A DNA stretch of 64,000 nt from Clostridium fungisolvens (GCF_014193895.1 NZ_BLZR01000001.1:1178001-1242000), one strand, 5' to 3'. Shown: positions 53,562 through 62,981, numbered from the stretch's first letter. Translations and numbers: made by a program. The notes: a model not told the origin generated them from the sequence alone.

Positions 53562-54338
53562 ATGAAAAAAGGGTTGATTGTATTAAGTAATGGTACAGCA
53601 GATTTAGAGGCTTTAGATAGATATGAGCAAGTTATAGATAATATAGATACAAGTAGGTACTCTGAGGTAATTAAGGCATTTGCCTCAGATAAAATAATCG
53701 GTAAACTAAAAACTAGATATAATATTTCAAAACCTAACCTAAGAGATGGAATAGAGAAGCTTATAAAAATTGGTGTTGAAGATATAACTGTAGCAACTTT
53801 GTTTTTAATAGAGGGTAAAGAGTATGAAGAGGCTGAGAGACTAGTTAAAGAGCTTAGAGAAAAATATAGTAATTACAGTATAAATATAACTCATGCAGCT
53901 CTTATACAACAAGATAAACATAGAAGTTATGAATTTATTGATAGAATTAGTCCTATTATAAATAGAGAATATGAAATAATTTTGGTAGCGCATGGAACAA
54001 GTCATCAAGCACAGCTGAGCTATTATGAATTTCAAAAAAGTCTTAGAGATAAAGGCTATGAAAACATTCATATAGGTACAATAGAAGGAGAACCTTCTTT
54101 TGAGGATATAGTGAATCAATTAAAGAAGAGAAATATTAAAAGAATTGTACTTCAGCCGTTTCTTTTTGTTGTAGGCTTTCATGGAAAGAAAGATTTGATT
54201 ACTGACAATCCTAACTCTTGGAAGAGCAGACTGATTAGGGAAGGTTTTGAGGTATTTACGTCAGATAAATCATTATCAGAGATACAGGGCGTTATTGATT
54301 TCATTATTAATAGCGAATATAAAAAAGAATATCTTTAA
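53562..54338 (+). CDS. cbiK: CbiK-type sirohydrochlorin chelatase
   Basis: A 258-residue class II chelatase. The two metal-site histidines lie in LVAHGTSHQAQ and VGFHGKKDLITDNPNSWK, matching H145 and H207 of Salmonella CbiK. The family inserts cobalt into sirohydrochlorin. No cobalamin-ring genes are nearby, and the operon otherwise makes sirohydrochlorin next to a siroheme enzyme, so iron insertion to give siroheme is a reasonable inference. The N-terminal half is divergent (GLIVLSNGTADLEAL). Confidence 0.87.
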   Translation: MKKGLIVLSNGTADLEALDRYEQVIDNIDTSRYSEVIKAFASDKIIGKLKTRYNISKPNLRDGIEKLIKIGVEDITVATLFLIEGKEYEEAERLVKELREKYSNYSINITHAALIQQDKHRSYEFIDRISPIINREYEIILVAHGTSHQAQLSYYEFQKSLRDKGYENIHIGTIEGEPSFEDIVNQLKKRNIKRIVLQPFLFVVGFHGKKDLITDNPNSWKSRLIREGFEVFTSDKSLSEIQGVIDFIINSEYKKEYL

Positions 54339-54389
54339 TATAAGTTTTTCTTTTTTCATCTCATAATAAAGTTAACCGTTATAAGCTAT

Positions 54390-54450
54390 AAACCCCACTA
54401 TATATAAATCCTTTAGCACAAGCTTAAATTTATATATAGTGGGGTTTTAT
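54390..54450. terminator. Bidirectional terminator after the tetrapyrrole operon
   Basis: Twenty-base perfect inverted repeat (54390-54409 with 54428-54447) with an 18-base loop and T-rich arms on both strands, between the convergent cbiK and response-regulator genes. Confidence 0.88.
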
Positions 54451-54478
54451 TTAAAGAGATGGTCTACAGAGAACATTA

Positions 54479-55072
54479 CTATTCATTATATCCGCAGTTG
54501 AACTGGAATATCTCTGCAGTTTTTTTAAAGCGTTCAGCTTTTTCTAGGTCACCTTTAAGCTCTTCAAGTTTTGATATCAAAAAGTAAGTTTCGCCACAAT
54601 CATCTTTAATAGTAAGAGTTTTCTTTAAAACTTCCTCAGCTTTTTCAATTTCATTTTCATCAAGAAGCTTCTTCGCAAGAGTTAAATGAGCAACTAAGTT
54701 ATTTTTTATAGAATCCTTCTTAAGTACTTCATCTAATACAGCCTTAACTCTTTTACTTGTGAAAGGTTTCTGAAGGTAAGCCGCAGCACCAAGTTTTGTA
54801 CATTCAACAGCATTTTTTATCGTACCGAAAGCTGTCATAACTATCACAGTTATATTCTTATTGTATTTTTTTATATATCTCAATAATTCAGTGCCACTAA
54901 CCTCAGGCATTTTTATATCAGTAAAGACTATTGCTATTTCTTCTTTTCTTATGATATCTATAGCTTCGTTAGCGTTTATGGCTTCAAATACATGAAAACC
55001 TTCCATATCCAAATATGTTTTAAGCATCTCTCTTATGTTTTTTGTATCATCTACTACTAAGACTTTTTTCAT
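54479..55072 (-). CDS. Response regulator with helical (TPR-like) C terminus, no DNA-binding domain
   Basis: A 197-residue protein. The receiver domain (1-120) has DD at 8-9, the phospho-accepting D52 (FTDIKMPE), a conserved Thr in VMTAFGT and K102 (LQKPF). The last 75 residues are helical and TPR-like (AKKLLDENEIEKAEEVLKKTL, then ETYFLISKLEELKGDLEKA) with no HTH. Output is therefore probably by protein contact. It follows the kinase gene by two bases; its ribosome site lies in the kinase 3' end. Confidence 0.9.
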   Translation of the reverse strand: MKKVLVVDDTKNIREMLKTYLDMEGFHVFEAINANEAIDIIRKEEIAIVFTDIKMPEVSGTELLRYIKKYNKNITVIVMTAFGTIKNAVECTKLGAAAYLQKPFTSKRVKAVLDEVLKKDSIKNNLVAHLTLAKKLLDENEIEKAEEVLKKTLTIKDDCGETYFLISKLEELKGDLEKAERFKKTAEIFQFNCGYNE

Positions 55073-55074
55073 AA

Positions 55075-56895
55075 TTAATCCCCCTTATTTGGCAACTCAA
55101 AAGTGAATATACTACCTAGGCCATACTGACTTTCACAATAGATGCTTCCGCCGTGAAGCTCCACAATCTGTTTTGAAAGTGCTAAACCAAGACCAGTACC
55201 TTCGCTTTCACTATTAGCTCTAAAGAATTTTTCAAATATTCTAGTTTGATATTCATTAGTTATACCTATTCCATTATCTTTAACGAATATACTTATATGA
55301 TCAAAATTTTCATAGGCACCAATCAGCACAGTTCCAAAATTTCTAGTGTATTTTATTGCATTAGATAAAAGATTGTTAAGCACCCAACCTATCTTTTCTT
55401 CGTCCACATATACTTCAGTTAGGTTGCGCTGGATACCTATACGAAGTTCTATATTTTTATTCTCTAGTAGTGAGTAGTATTCATCTACGCTTCTATTTAT
55501 AATATCTTCCACAGAGCAGAAGGACATGTTTAATAGTTTTTGATCAGACTCTAACTGACCATATCGTAAGAAGTTATTTATTAAGTTTAATAGTTTTTGG
55601 CTATCCTCACTTATTGCAGAAACTATTTTATTAAAGTTTGTGTTAGATTCCATAAGCTCAGAATCTTCAAGTAAGCTTGCGCCCATCATAATAGAAGTTA
55701 ATGGAGTCTTTATCTCATGAGATAGTGATGATATTAAATCATGTTTTAATTTTTCTATCTTTTTAATCTCAGTTATATTTTGAAAATATACAACTATACC
55801 ATTTGTTTTATTAGCATTGTCTTTAATTAATGATAAATTAATCTTAAATACTGTGCTATTATTTTTAAAACTCATGATTTTGCTGTCTTTTTCTAGGGAA
55901 TTATCCATTACATTTGATATAAAGTCAAATAACTCTCCATATGTTAAGGTCTCTAACACATGTCGGCCAACAGCTTGAGCTTGAGATATCTTAAAGTAAT
56001 TTTCTGATTCATCATTAAGAAGAACTATTCTGTAATTTGTATCTAAAACTATGATTGGGTCAGATATACTTTTTAAAATAGCTAAAGACCTATTCTTTTC
56101 ATCTAATAGTTTACCAAAAGTGCTGTGTTGAAATTGGCCTATTTTTTCACTCATATTATTAAATTCTTGAGCTAAAATACCAATTTCATCATCTGATAAT
56201 ATCTCTGCTCTATGTGTAAAGTCACCTTCCTTGGTTTTTATTATATCGTCGTGAAGAGAATATAAAGGACTAAGGAATTTATTTATATATCTTTTGGAGA
56301 AAGCTAGTCCTACTAAAATCAAGAAAATGCTCAAGCCTATGGTTGTATTTATGGAGAAGCTTATACTGTTTTTCATTGAGTCTTTTTGGTTTACGATAGC
56401 AGTATCATTTATATTAATTATTTTACGCAATGATTTTGTAAGGCCTTCATATAATGGTTGTATTTGTTCTGTATATTGTGATAAGGCAGCTTCTTTACCT
56501 TTTGAATCTCTTATAGCTATTATATTGGTCAACGAATCTAAAAAAGCAGAGTAATCAGTGTTTATCTGTTTAATAGCAGATGATTCTCCTTCCTCGGTTA
56601 TATTGTTTAATTCCGAGAGATAATTTTCATGAAAACTATTGTTTGTATCATAAAAGTTTCGTATGAATACAGGATTTTTTGTGTTTATGTAGCTAATTAT
56701 GTCTTGAGATTCTTCATCTATAATTTGGATCATTTTATTTGAGGTTTGTATGCTGTCATAATTATTAGACACCAATTTATTAGTATCCTGTTTTACCTCG
56801 AATAAATTAAAAAGTGATATTCCTACAATAATGAAATTGATGAATAACAAAGCTAGAAATAAGCAAATAAACTTTAGCTTTAAACTGTTTTTCAT
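55075..56895 (-). CDS. Membrane sensor histidine kinase
   Basis: A 606-residue kinase: membrane helix 1 (about 9-31), an external helical sensor (about 32-176; a four-helix-bundle type), helix 2 (about 177-198), HAMP (about 200-252), PAS (about 265-375), HisKA with SLSHEIKTPLTS (His about 394), and an ATPase domain with NNLLSNAIKYT, DNGIGI and GTGLGLALSK. Its partner is the response regulator encoded next. The signal is unknown. Confidence 0.92.
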   Translation of the reverse strand: MKNSLKLKFICLFLALLFINFIIVGISLFNLFEVKQDTNKLVSNNYDSIQTSNKMIQIIDEESQDIISYINTKNPVFIRNFYDTNNSFHENYLSELNNITEEGESSAIKQINTDYSAFLDSLTNIIAIRDSKGKEAALSQYTEQIQPLYEGLTKSLRKIININDTAIVNQKDSMKNSISFSINTTIGLSIFLILVGLAFSKRYINKFLSPLYSLHDDIIKTKEGDFTHRAEILSDDEIGILAQEFNNMSEKIGQFQHSTFGKLLDEKNRSLAILKSISDPIIVLDTNYRIVLLNDESENYFKISQAQAVGRHVLETLTYGELFDFISNVMDNSLEKDSKIMSFKNNSTVFKINLSLIKDNANKTNGIVVYFQNITEIKKIEKLKHDLISSLSHEIKTPLTSIMMGASLLEDSELMESNTNFNKIVSAISEDSQKLLNLINNFLRYGQLESDQKLLNMSFCSVEDIINRSVDEYYSLLENKNIELRIGIQRNLTEVYVDEEKIGWVLNNLLSNAIKYTRNFGTVLIGAYENFDHISIFVKDNGIGITNEYQTRIFEKFFRANSESEGTGLGLALSKQIVELHGGSIYCESQYGLGSIFTFELPNKGD

Positions 56896-57019
56896 AATGT
56901 CCCCTTTGATTATGTTTTGTATAATATATTATCGTACTTGAATCGTAAATTTATATAACATTAAAATTATACATTAAATAAGGTTCAAGCGCTATGCTTG
57001 AACCTCATAATAATGTAAT

Positions 57020-57202
57020 CTATTTTATTGAATGTTCGTATTCAGCAATCATTCTCTTAACCATTTCTCCGCCAACGCTGCCACATTGTCTTGAAGAAAG
57101 ATTACCATTGTATTCCTTGAAAGGAACTCCTAATTCATTAGCAACTTCATTTTTAAATTTTGATAGAGCAGCTTTTGCTTCTGGAACTAATTTTTGTGCC
57201 AT
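57020..57202 (-). CDS. Alpha/beta-type small acid-soluble spore protein
   Basis: A 60-residue SASP that coats spore DNA and protects it from UV and heat. The KNEVANELGV segment holds the GPR protease cleavage site, and YNGNLSSRQCGSVGGEMVKRMI is the conserved DNA-binding second half, though the usual TARENGSVGG/TSRQNGSVGG motif has Cys in place of Asn. AAAGGAGG precedes the ATG. It is direct evidence that the organism forms endospores. Expression by sigma-G is expected from the family; a clear sigma-G promoter was not identified. Confidence 0.93.
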   Translation of the reverse strand: MAQKLVPEAKAALSKFKNEVANELGVPFKEYNGNLSSRQCGSVGGEMVKRMIAEYEHSIK

Positions 57203-57414
57203 AGTAAAATCCTCCTTTAAGATTTTTATTTGCTAAAGCTTCTTTTGCTTTGCAATATTATTATGTGTACATATGTTTTTTATAAACTATGAAAATAAGT
57301 CTAATTAAGGAAATCGGCACAGAAAAAAGCAGATTAAGGAATAAATATTATCCTTTAATAAATACTCACCATGATAATTTTAGCATTTTAAATTGAAATT
57401 ATTTATTGAAATTT

Positions 57415-58386
57415 TTACAAATTTATTTTTTCTTTATAGGATTTAAAACCGTAGCTAGATTCAGCTGATTTTATAGCATTAATAATGGCCTTTTCCATAA
57501 CTCTGGCTGAGAGAAGACCTACAACATTGATATCAGAATTTACCTTACCTGTTGCCATTGTAAAGATTGTATCTCCATCAACCATTGTATGCGCTGGTCT
57601 CATTGTTCTTCCAAATCCATTATGAGCCATAGAGGCTACCTTATTAGCTTCTGCCTTTGTAAGGATAGCATTAGTAGCAATGATTCCAATGGTTGTATTT
57701 CCATTGAATACATTATTCTTTTTAGAATATTGAGATATCATAACCTCTTCAGTATTAACAAAGCTTTCAAGGTTTTCATCTAAAGCGCCAGCGATAATTT
57801 CATTAGTTGAAGGGTCGATTACATCTCCAAGACAATTAACTGCAACTATTGCACCTATTTGCAAATCACCTATTTGAACAGCATATGTTCCAAGGCCGCC
57901 TTTCATGGAAAACTGGGGTCCTAAAATCTTTCCCACAGTAGCACCGGTACCAGCTCCAATATTTCCGTTTAAATCCTCTTTTAGTGATTCTGAGTTTACA
58001 CAAGCATCAAAGCCCATTTTTTTATCAGGTCTAATTTTCCCGTTTCCACATACCAGATCAAATAGGACAGCTTGACAAACAATTGGTACTTTGGTTATAG
58101 AAACATCAAAACCAATATTATTACTTTCTAAGTATTCCATTACACCTGCAGCAGCGTCTAAACCAAAAGCGCTACCACCTGAAAGCATAACTGCATGAAT
58201 CTTTTCTACCATTTCCGTAGGGTTTAATAGATCCGTTTCTCTAGTACCAGGAGCTCCACCCCTTACTTCAACTCCACCAGAAGCGCCTTCTTCACATATT
58301 ACAACAGTACACCCAGTTCCGGCTTCAAGGTTTTCACTGTGCCCAACTCGAATGCCTTCTATATCGCAAAATTTTATCTCGTTCAT
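57415..58386 (-). CDS. P1-family peptidase (DmpA/BapA-like aminopeptidase)
   Basis: A 323-residue Ntn-type hydrolase of the S58/P1 family, which matures by self-cleavage before a nucleophile Ser or Thr. GGSAFGLDAAAGVMEYLE (about 70-87), GNIGAGTGATVGK (141-153) and GNTTIGIIATNA (229-240) are the conserved segments, and cleavage is expected between N230 and T231. Known members are L-aminopeptidases/D-esterases or beta-aminopeptidases; the substrate here is not known. Confidence 0.9.
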   Translation of the reverse strand: MNEIKFCDIEGIRVGHSENLEAGTGCTVVICEEGASGGVEVRGGAPGTRETDLLNPTEMVEKIHAVMLSGGSAFGLDAAAGVMEYLESNNIGFDVSITKVPIVCQAVLFDLVCGNGKIRPDKKMGFDACVNSESLKEDLNGNIGAGTGATVGKILGPQFSMKGGLGTYAVQIGDLQIGAIVAVNCLGDVIDPSTNEIIAGALDENLESFVNTEEVMISQYSKKNNVFNGNTTIGIIATNAILTKAEANKVASMAHNGFGRTMRPAHTMVDGDTIFTMATGKVNSDINVVGLLSARVMEKAIINAIKSAESSYGFKSYKEKINL

Positions 58387-58477
58387 TTCTTTTACTCCTC
58401 TCGAATAATAATGAAATTAAAGATTACATAATAAATAAATTAGTTCATTGATTTGGGTATGATGTTTAAGAGCATTA

Positions 58478-58601
58478 TTTAAATTAATTGGTTACACAGG
58501 AGATGCTATATGAGCGAGCTATTAGAATTAATATGATAAAATCATATTAATTCTTTGCGTAAGCTCATTAAAGAGTAGGATGAGTAAGCAATTAATTTAA
58601 A
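58478..58601 (-). repeat. Dispersed palindromic element, copy C (compact, inverted)
   Basis: The outer stem 58478-58495 pairs with 58584-58601 (17 of 18). A middle stem pairs ATGAGC/GCTCAT (58510-58515 with 58563-58568). The apical stem is a perfect 14-base repeat, 58524-58537 with 58541-58554, with a three-base loop. The core 58538-58572 is the exact complement of the 35-base core of copies A and B. Copy A has an extra apical hairpin of about 65 bases that is absent here. Confidence 0.85.
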
Positions 58602-58663
58602 CTGCTAATTATATTAATACCAAAAAAGTGTGCGGCTATTTTTATAGCTGCACACTCATAATA

Positions 58664-59416
58664 TTATTTTCTAAGTTTAAGTATTGCTAATACAACTGGA
58701 ACTGTTATTATTGTTGAAACTAAAGCTTCTGGAATACCATTAGTCATTCCGATTGCAACTATAGTCTTTCCAGCTGCTGAAGAGCTTATATTTATAGCTT
58801 TCGCAAATCTATCAACATAGACAATGTAAATCAAGCTTAAAACTAAAACTGTATTTGTAAGAGTACCAAGTACTGCGGCAGTCCCTACTGATAGTGCATC
58901 GCTTTTTTCACTTAGTCTAAATTTTACAAATAAGAAGTTAAGTAATACCAAAACAGCAGCGGCTATACCATAGCTAACCATTACAGGTAATAATACTTTA
59001 AGGGCTAAAGCAACTATAACTGATAAAAATGTTATTACAATAGCACCTGAAACTGCAGGATTCTTCTTAACTGCTTTTGTTATTCCAACATATGAGTAGT
59101 AACTTACAACACCGATTAGTATTCTAGGAAGTAAAGCTACTATTGGATTCCAGAATACAAAGCTTGTAACTGTTGGAGCTGTAAATGCTTGATACATACT
59201 AAATAATCCAAAACATAGTCCTATTAGACCACCAACAATTGGTCCTTCTACTATAGCACCTATTATAACTGGTATATGCATTATTGTAGCATTAACTGGC
59301 GGTATTTTTATAAATCCTAAACCGCTTAGTCCTAAGAAGATTGATATGGCAGCTAACATTGCAGTTACCACCATTTGTCTAGTACTGAATTTTGATTTGT
59401 TTAAACCTCTTTCCAT
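58664..59416 (-). CDS. ECF transporter S component (substrate-binding membrane subunit)
   Basis: A 250-residue membrane protein with six or more helices. The N-terminal TRQMVVTAMLAAISIFLGL and the MHIPVIIGAIVEGPIVGGLIG loop (about residues 46-66) are typical of vitamin S components, nearest in my memory to pantothenate-type PanT. It works with a shared ECF module (EcfAA'T) encoded elsewhere. GGGAGG precedes the ATG. The substrate assignment is weak. Confidence 0.82.
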   Translation of the reverse strand: MERGLNKSKFSTRQMVVTAMLAAISIFLGLSGLGFIKIPPVNATIMHIPVIIGAIVEGPIVGGLIGLCFGLFSMYQAFTAPTVTSFVFWNPIVALLPRILIGVVSYYSYVGITKAVKKNPAVSGAIVITFLSVIVALALKVLLPVMVSYGIAAAVLVLLNFLFVKFRLSEKSDALSVGTAAVLGTLTNTVLVLSLIYIVYVDRFAKAINISSSAAGKTIVAIGMTNGIPEALVSTIITVPVVLAILKLRK

Positions 59417-59846
59417 GTTTTGCCTCCCGTTCTTATTCCTTTAATATAGTAGGATATAATTCGGCTTTTAGTAAAAAACCATTTAGTTCGGTTTCGTGAG
59501 AATACCGACAAATGTATTTTAGCATGTATTAATTTTTTATCAAGACATTTAAACAAAAAAATATTTTTCATAAATTCATTGTAAAACTATAGTTATTGGT
59601 ATTACTATATTAAATGTAAGTATAAATAATATTCTGAATTTTACTGGTGAAAGTAGATACTTTGACCAACACAGTATAATACTAGAAATTTTTAAAGCTT
59701 AATCATGATTGTACATATTGTAAATTAACAGTTTTTATAAAGAAAGAAGTGAAATATTTTAGGATAGATATTTATACAAGATCATTAGCTGAATCTTTAT
59801 ATAAAAATAGGGTAATAATAATTAAAGAGAAACGGAGGTGGTATAT
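59417..59846. other. Divergent intergenic region (ECF S component / HD protein)
   Basis: About 430 AT-rich bases. Close to the ECF gene, on the minus strand, CGGTAT...ACCGAAC and AAAGCCGAAT form spaced CGG/CCG dyads between about 59459 and 59505, a possible operator or small leader structure. I do not recognise a known riboswitch. The half near the HD gene shows nothing distinctive. Confidence 0.35.
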
Positions 59847-60524
59847 TTGTCTAATTTAGAAATATTTAATGATATAGAAGCACATTTGTTATCTGATGAT
59901 AGACCATCAGAATATTTAAACAAGCTTAAAAAAGATGGAGTTTTACATAAAAGACCTTTTGATATAATAGGTGGATTAGAAAATATTGAGCAGGAGAAGA
60001 AATTTCATCCTGAAGGAAATGTGTGGAATCATACTATGATGGTAGTAGATCAGGCTGCCTCAAGAAGAGAAATCAGTGAAGATAAAAGAAGTTTTATGTG
60101 GGCAGCACTACTTCACGATGTTGGGAAAATAAAAACAACTGTAAAAAGAAATGGAAGATGGACAGCTTATAATCATGATTCAGTTGGGGCTGAGATGGTT
60201 AGACGTTTCTTAAGAGATTTTTCAGAGGATGAGGTTTTCAATGACTCTGTAATTGGTCTTGTAAGATGGCATATGCAAAATCTTTATGTAAATAAAAGAC
60301 TTCCTTTTGCAGAAATATCAAGTATGGTAGAAGATTGTTCAGTGCATGAAATTACGCTTTTATCATTATGTGATAGATTAGCCAGGGGTGAGATGAAACC
60401 TAACGAAATATATGAAATAACTGAAAAACTTGAGAAATTTGTGGACACAATAGCGTCTACAACAGGTGAAAACTATGCTCATATCAAAGAAGAAATATTG
60501 AATAAAGAGATTCAGCATGCTTAA
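59847..60524 (+). CDS. HD-domain phosphohydrolase
   Basis: A 225-residue protein with metal residues H62 (VWNHTMMV), H90-D91 (ALLHDVGKIKTT), a further His in YNHDSVGAEM and a late Asp (SLCDRLARG). This is the HD domain found at the C terminus of tRNA nucleotidyltransferases, here free-standing. TTG at 59847 is preferred over GTG at 59838 because GGAGG (59834-59838) overlaps the GTG. The substrate (nucleotide or cyclic phosphate) is unknown. Confidence 0.85.
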   Translation: MSNLEIFNDIEAHLLSDDRPSEYLNKLKKDGVLHKRPFDIIGGLENIEQEKKFHPEGNVWNHTMMVVDQAASRREISEDKRSFMWAALLHDVGKIKTTVKRNGRWTAYNHDSVGAEMVRRFLRDFSEDEVFNDSVIGLVRWHMQNLYVNKRLPFAEISSMVEDCSVHEITLLSLCDRLARGEMKPNEIYEITEKLEKFVDTIASTTGENYAHIKEEILNKEIQHA

Positions 60525-60545
60525 TTACAATAAAGTAATGTCAAT

Positions 60546-60585
60546 AAAATGGTTTATTCTAGATTAATAGGATAAATCATTTTTT
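60546..60585 (+). terminator. Terminator after the HD-domain gene
   Basis: AAAATGGTTTATTCT (60546-60560) pairs with AGGATAAATCATTTT (60569-60583) with G-U pairs, and ends in T. Confidence 0.65.
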
Positions 60586-60791
60586 GCTGTAAAGGAAATT
60601 TTTTATTTTGTAAAAATCAAACAGACATAATTAAGATAAAATTAAGATGATTTTAATTTACTTTTTATTAAATCATAGTAAGATGTATATATGAAGATAT
60701 GTGCTTTTGTAGTTAAAGAACATTGATTTGGTTATAATTTTGTGATTTATTAATAAGACAGACAAGGTAGAATATCTAAGAGGAGGAGTTT

Positions 60792-61493
60792 ATGAATAAA
60801 CTAATAAGCTCATGTAAGAAGAACAAAGGAATAATTCTTCTAATACTTTCTATATTAGTTTTATTTTTATTGTTTATTATATTTAAAAGAGATATACACA
60901 ACATGATTGAAATACTAAAGAATAATGAGAAGTTTAAAAGATATTTACTTTCCTTTGGACCACTAGCTCCAATAGTTTATACTCTTCTTCAATTTCTTCA
61001 AGTAGTAATATTCTTTATTCCAGGAGAAGTGTTTCAAACTGCTGGGGGATACGTGTTTGGAACAATAGAAGCTACAATATTATCGATAGTAGGAATAAAC
61101 TTAGGATCAATTATATTATTTAATCTTACTAAAAAGTATGGAACTAGATTTGTAGAAAAGGTAGTGCCAGATGTAGCAATAAAGCCTTTTGAAAGGCTTA
61201 TGAATTCTGAAAGATTAAATCTTGTGGTTTTTCTAATATATATAATGCCAGGAATACCGAAGGATAGCTCTATATTTTTATGTGGTCTATCAAGAATTAC
61301 ATTAATAGATTTTTTGATATATTCAACTTTAGGAAGATTACCGATGCTAATTCTTTCAAGTTATTACGGAGCAAATATAGCAATTGGAAATAAACTAGTA
61401 TTTTATACTGGAACAACTTTGTTTATAATGTTAATTGTAATTGGGTTAGTTTTTAAAGATAAGTTATTTAAGAGATTAGAAAAAGTAGGTTAG
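60792..61493 (+). CDS. TVP38/TMEM64 (DedA-like VTT) membrane protein
   Basis: A 233-residue protein with an N-terminal helix (about 12-30) and a VTT domain. The family motif GEVFQTAGGYVFGTIEATIL with a re-entrant glycine-rich loop lies at about residues 78-97, and a second hydrophobic repeat with IYIMPGIPKD lies at about 147-156. Related DedA/VTT proteins act as lipid flippases or scramblases; the role here is not known. AGGAGGAG precedes the ATG. Confidence 0.87.
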   Translation: MNKLISSCKKNKGIILLILSILVLFLLFIIFKRDIHNMIEILKNNEKFKRYLLSFGPLAPIVYTLLQFLQVVIFFIPGEVFQTAGGYVFGTIEATILSIVGINLGSIILFNLTKKYGTRFVEKVVPDVAIKPFERLMNSERLNLVVFLIYIMPGIPKDSSIFLCGLSRITLIDFLIYSTLGRLPMLILSSYYGANIAIGNKLVFYTGTTLFIMLIVIGLVFKDKLFKRLEKVG

Positions 61494-61537
61494 TTTAAGA
61501 AATAAATATAAGTAAATTTGGGTGTTTAGAGTAGAAC

Positions 61538-61574
61538 AGTGATATATTTTTAAGTATATCACTGATTTTTTTTG
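61538..61574 (+). terminator. Terminator after the TVP38-like gene
   Basis: Ten-base perfect inverted repeat CAGTGATATA/TATATCACTG (61538-61547 with 61556-61565) followed by eight T. Confidence 0.88.
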
Positions 61575-61835
61575 AAAGAAGCTACTTAAAAATCAAGTGC
61601 TGTTAAAGTATAGCGGTGAAATCAAGTATATCAAGTTAATTTACAGTTGAAAAAAGTGAGATAATAATGTAAAATATTATATTTGATGATTGTAAATAAA
61701 AATATTTATAATTTCACATATTTGGTAAATTGTACAATGATTGATTTACAGATAATAGTATAAAGGCTTTTAACTTTATAGTGGCTGTAGTTTAATATAG
61801 AATTGTGAAAATTATGATACTGAGAGGGTGATAAA
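61575..61835 (+). other. Leader of the cysteine desulfurase-thiI operon
   Basis: About 260 AT-rich bases. No gene, repeat copy or riboswitch was recognised, and no clear promoter stands out. Confidence 0.4.
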
Positions 61836-62981
61836 ATGGAGGTGTATTTTGACAACAGTGCAACCACCAAACCTACTGAAGAAGTTATTGAAGCAGTAAT
61901 AAATGGAATGAGGGAGTTCTACGGTAATCCTTCATCATTACATAAAATGGGTATAAAATGTGACAGAGAACTTTTAAGCTGCAGAGAGAAGTTAGCGAGC
62001 TTAATTAACTGTACAAAAGAAGAAGTGTATTTTACTTCTGGAGGAAGTGAAAGCAATAATATGATAATAAAAGGTATAACTAAGCCTGGAAATCATATTA
62101 TAATATCAAATTTTGAACATCCAAGTGTTTTGAGTACTTGTAAGGAACTAGAGGAACACGGAGTAAAGGTTACATATTTAGATGTAAACAGTGTAGGTCA
62201 AATTGATATAGAACAGTTAGAAGAAAGCATTTGCAAGGATACTGTTTTAGTATCTATAATGCATGTAAATAATGAAATTGGAACAATACAAGATCTTGAA
62301 AGAATAGGTAATCTTATTAAAGAAAGAAGTCAAAGAGCTAAGTTTCACGTTGATGCAGTGCAGAGTTTCGGAAAGTTTAAGATAGATGTAAAAAAATATA
62401 AAATTGATATGCTTTCAGTAAGTGCACATAAGATTCATGGACCTAAAGGAATTGGGTTTTGCTATATAAGAAAGGGACTTTCTCTTGCACCTCTTATAAG
62501 TGGTGGTGGACAAGAAAAAGGCTTTAGATCTGGAACAGAAAATTTACCATCAGCTTTGGGAATGGTAAAGGCTGCTGAAGAAATTTCAAAAAATATAGAA
62601 AGTAATTTTAATAAGGTTACAGAATTAAAGAGATATTTTATAGATAAATTACAAAATATAAAGGATATAAAGATAAATAGTCCTTTAGATAATAAAATCT
62701 CACCATATGTTTTAAATGTTTCGTTTATAGGAGTAAGAGCAGAAGTTCTTCTTCATCTGCTTGAAGAGAAAGATATATATGTTTCGACAGGATCAGCTTG
62801 CTCCTCTAGACATATATCTACTAAAGGAAGCCACGTATTAAATGCAATAGGATTAACTGAAAAAGAGATAACTGGAGCAATCAGGTTTAGCTTCTCTAGC
62901 TTTAATACGATTGAAGAAGTTGATTATGTAATAGAAGTTCTAAGAAATTCACTAACTTTTTTAAGGAGAGTAAAGATATGA
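61836..62981 (+). CDS. Cysteine desulfurase (NifS/IscS class) paired with ThiI
   Basis: A 381-residue PLP enzyme that removes sulfur from cysteine as a protein persulfide. The PLP lysine is K199 (SAHKIHGPKG), and the catalytic loop has C322 (STGSACSSRH). The N-terminal VYFDNSATTKP is typical. Its stop overlaps the thiI start (ATGA), so the two are translationally coupled, like B. subtilis nifZ-thiI. The sulfur is therefore probably passed to ThiI for 4-thiouridine in tRNA (and possibly thiamine). Confidence 0.93.
   Translation: MEVYFDNSATTKPTEEVIEAVINGMREFYGNPSSLHKMGIKCDRELLSCREKLASLINCTKEEVYFTSGGSESNNMIIKGITKPGNHIIISNFEHPSVLSTCKELEEHGVKVTYLDVNSVGQIDIEQLEESICKDTVLVSIMHVNNEIGTIQDLERIGNLIKERSQRAKFHVDAVQSFGKFKIDVKKYKIDMLSVSAHKIHGPKGIGFCYIRKGLSLAPLISGGGQEKGFRSGTENLPSALGMVKAAEEISKNIESNFNKVTELKRYFIDKLQNIKDIKINSPLDNKISPYVLNVSFIGVRAEVLLHLLEEKDIYVSTGSACSSRHISTKGSHVLNAIGLTEKEITGAIRFSFSSFNTIEEVDYVIEVLRNSLTFLRRVKI

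Noticed and set aside
59440..59560. Vitamin or preQ1-type riboswitch before the ECF S component gene
   Set aside because: There are CGG/CCG dyads, but the conserved loop sequences of preQ1, THF, TPP or other known classes could not be matched.
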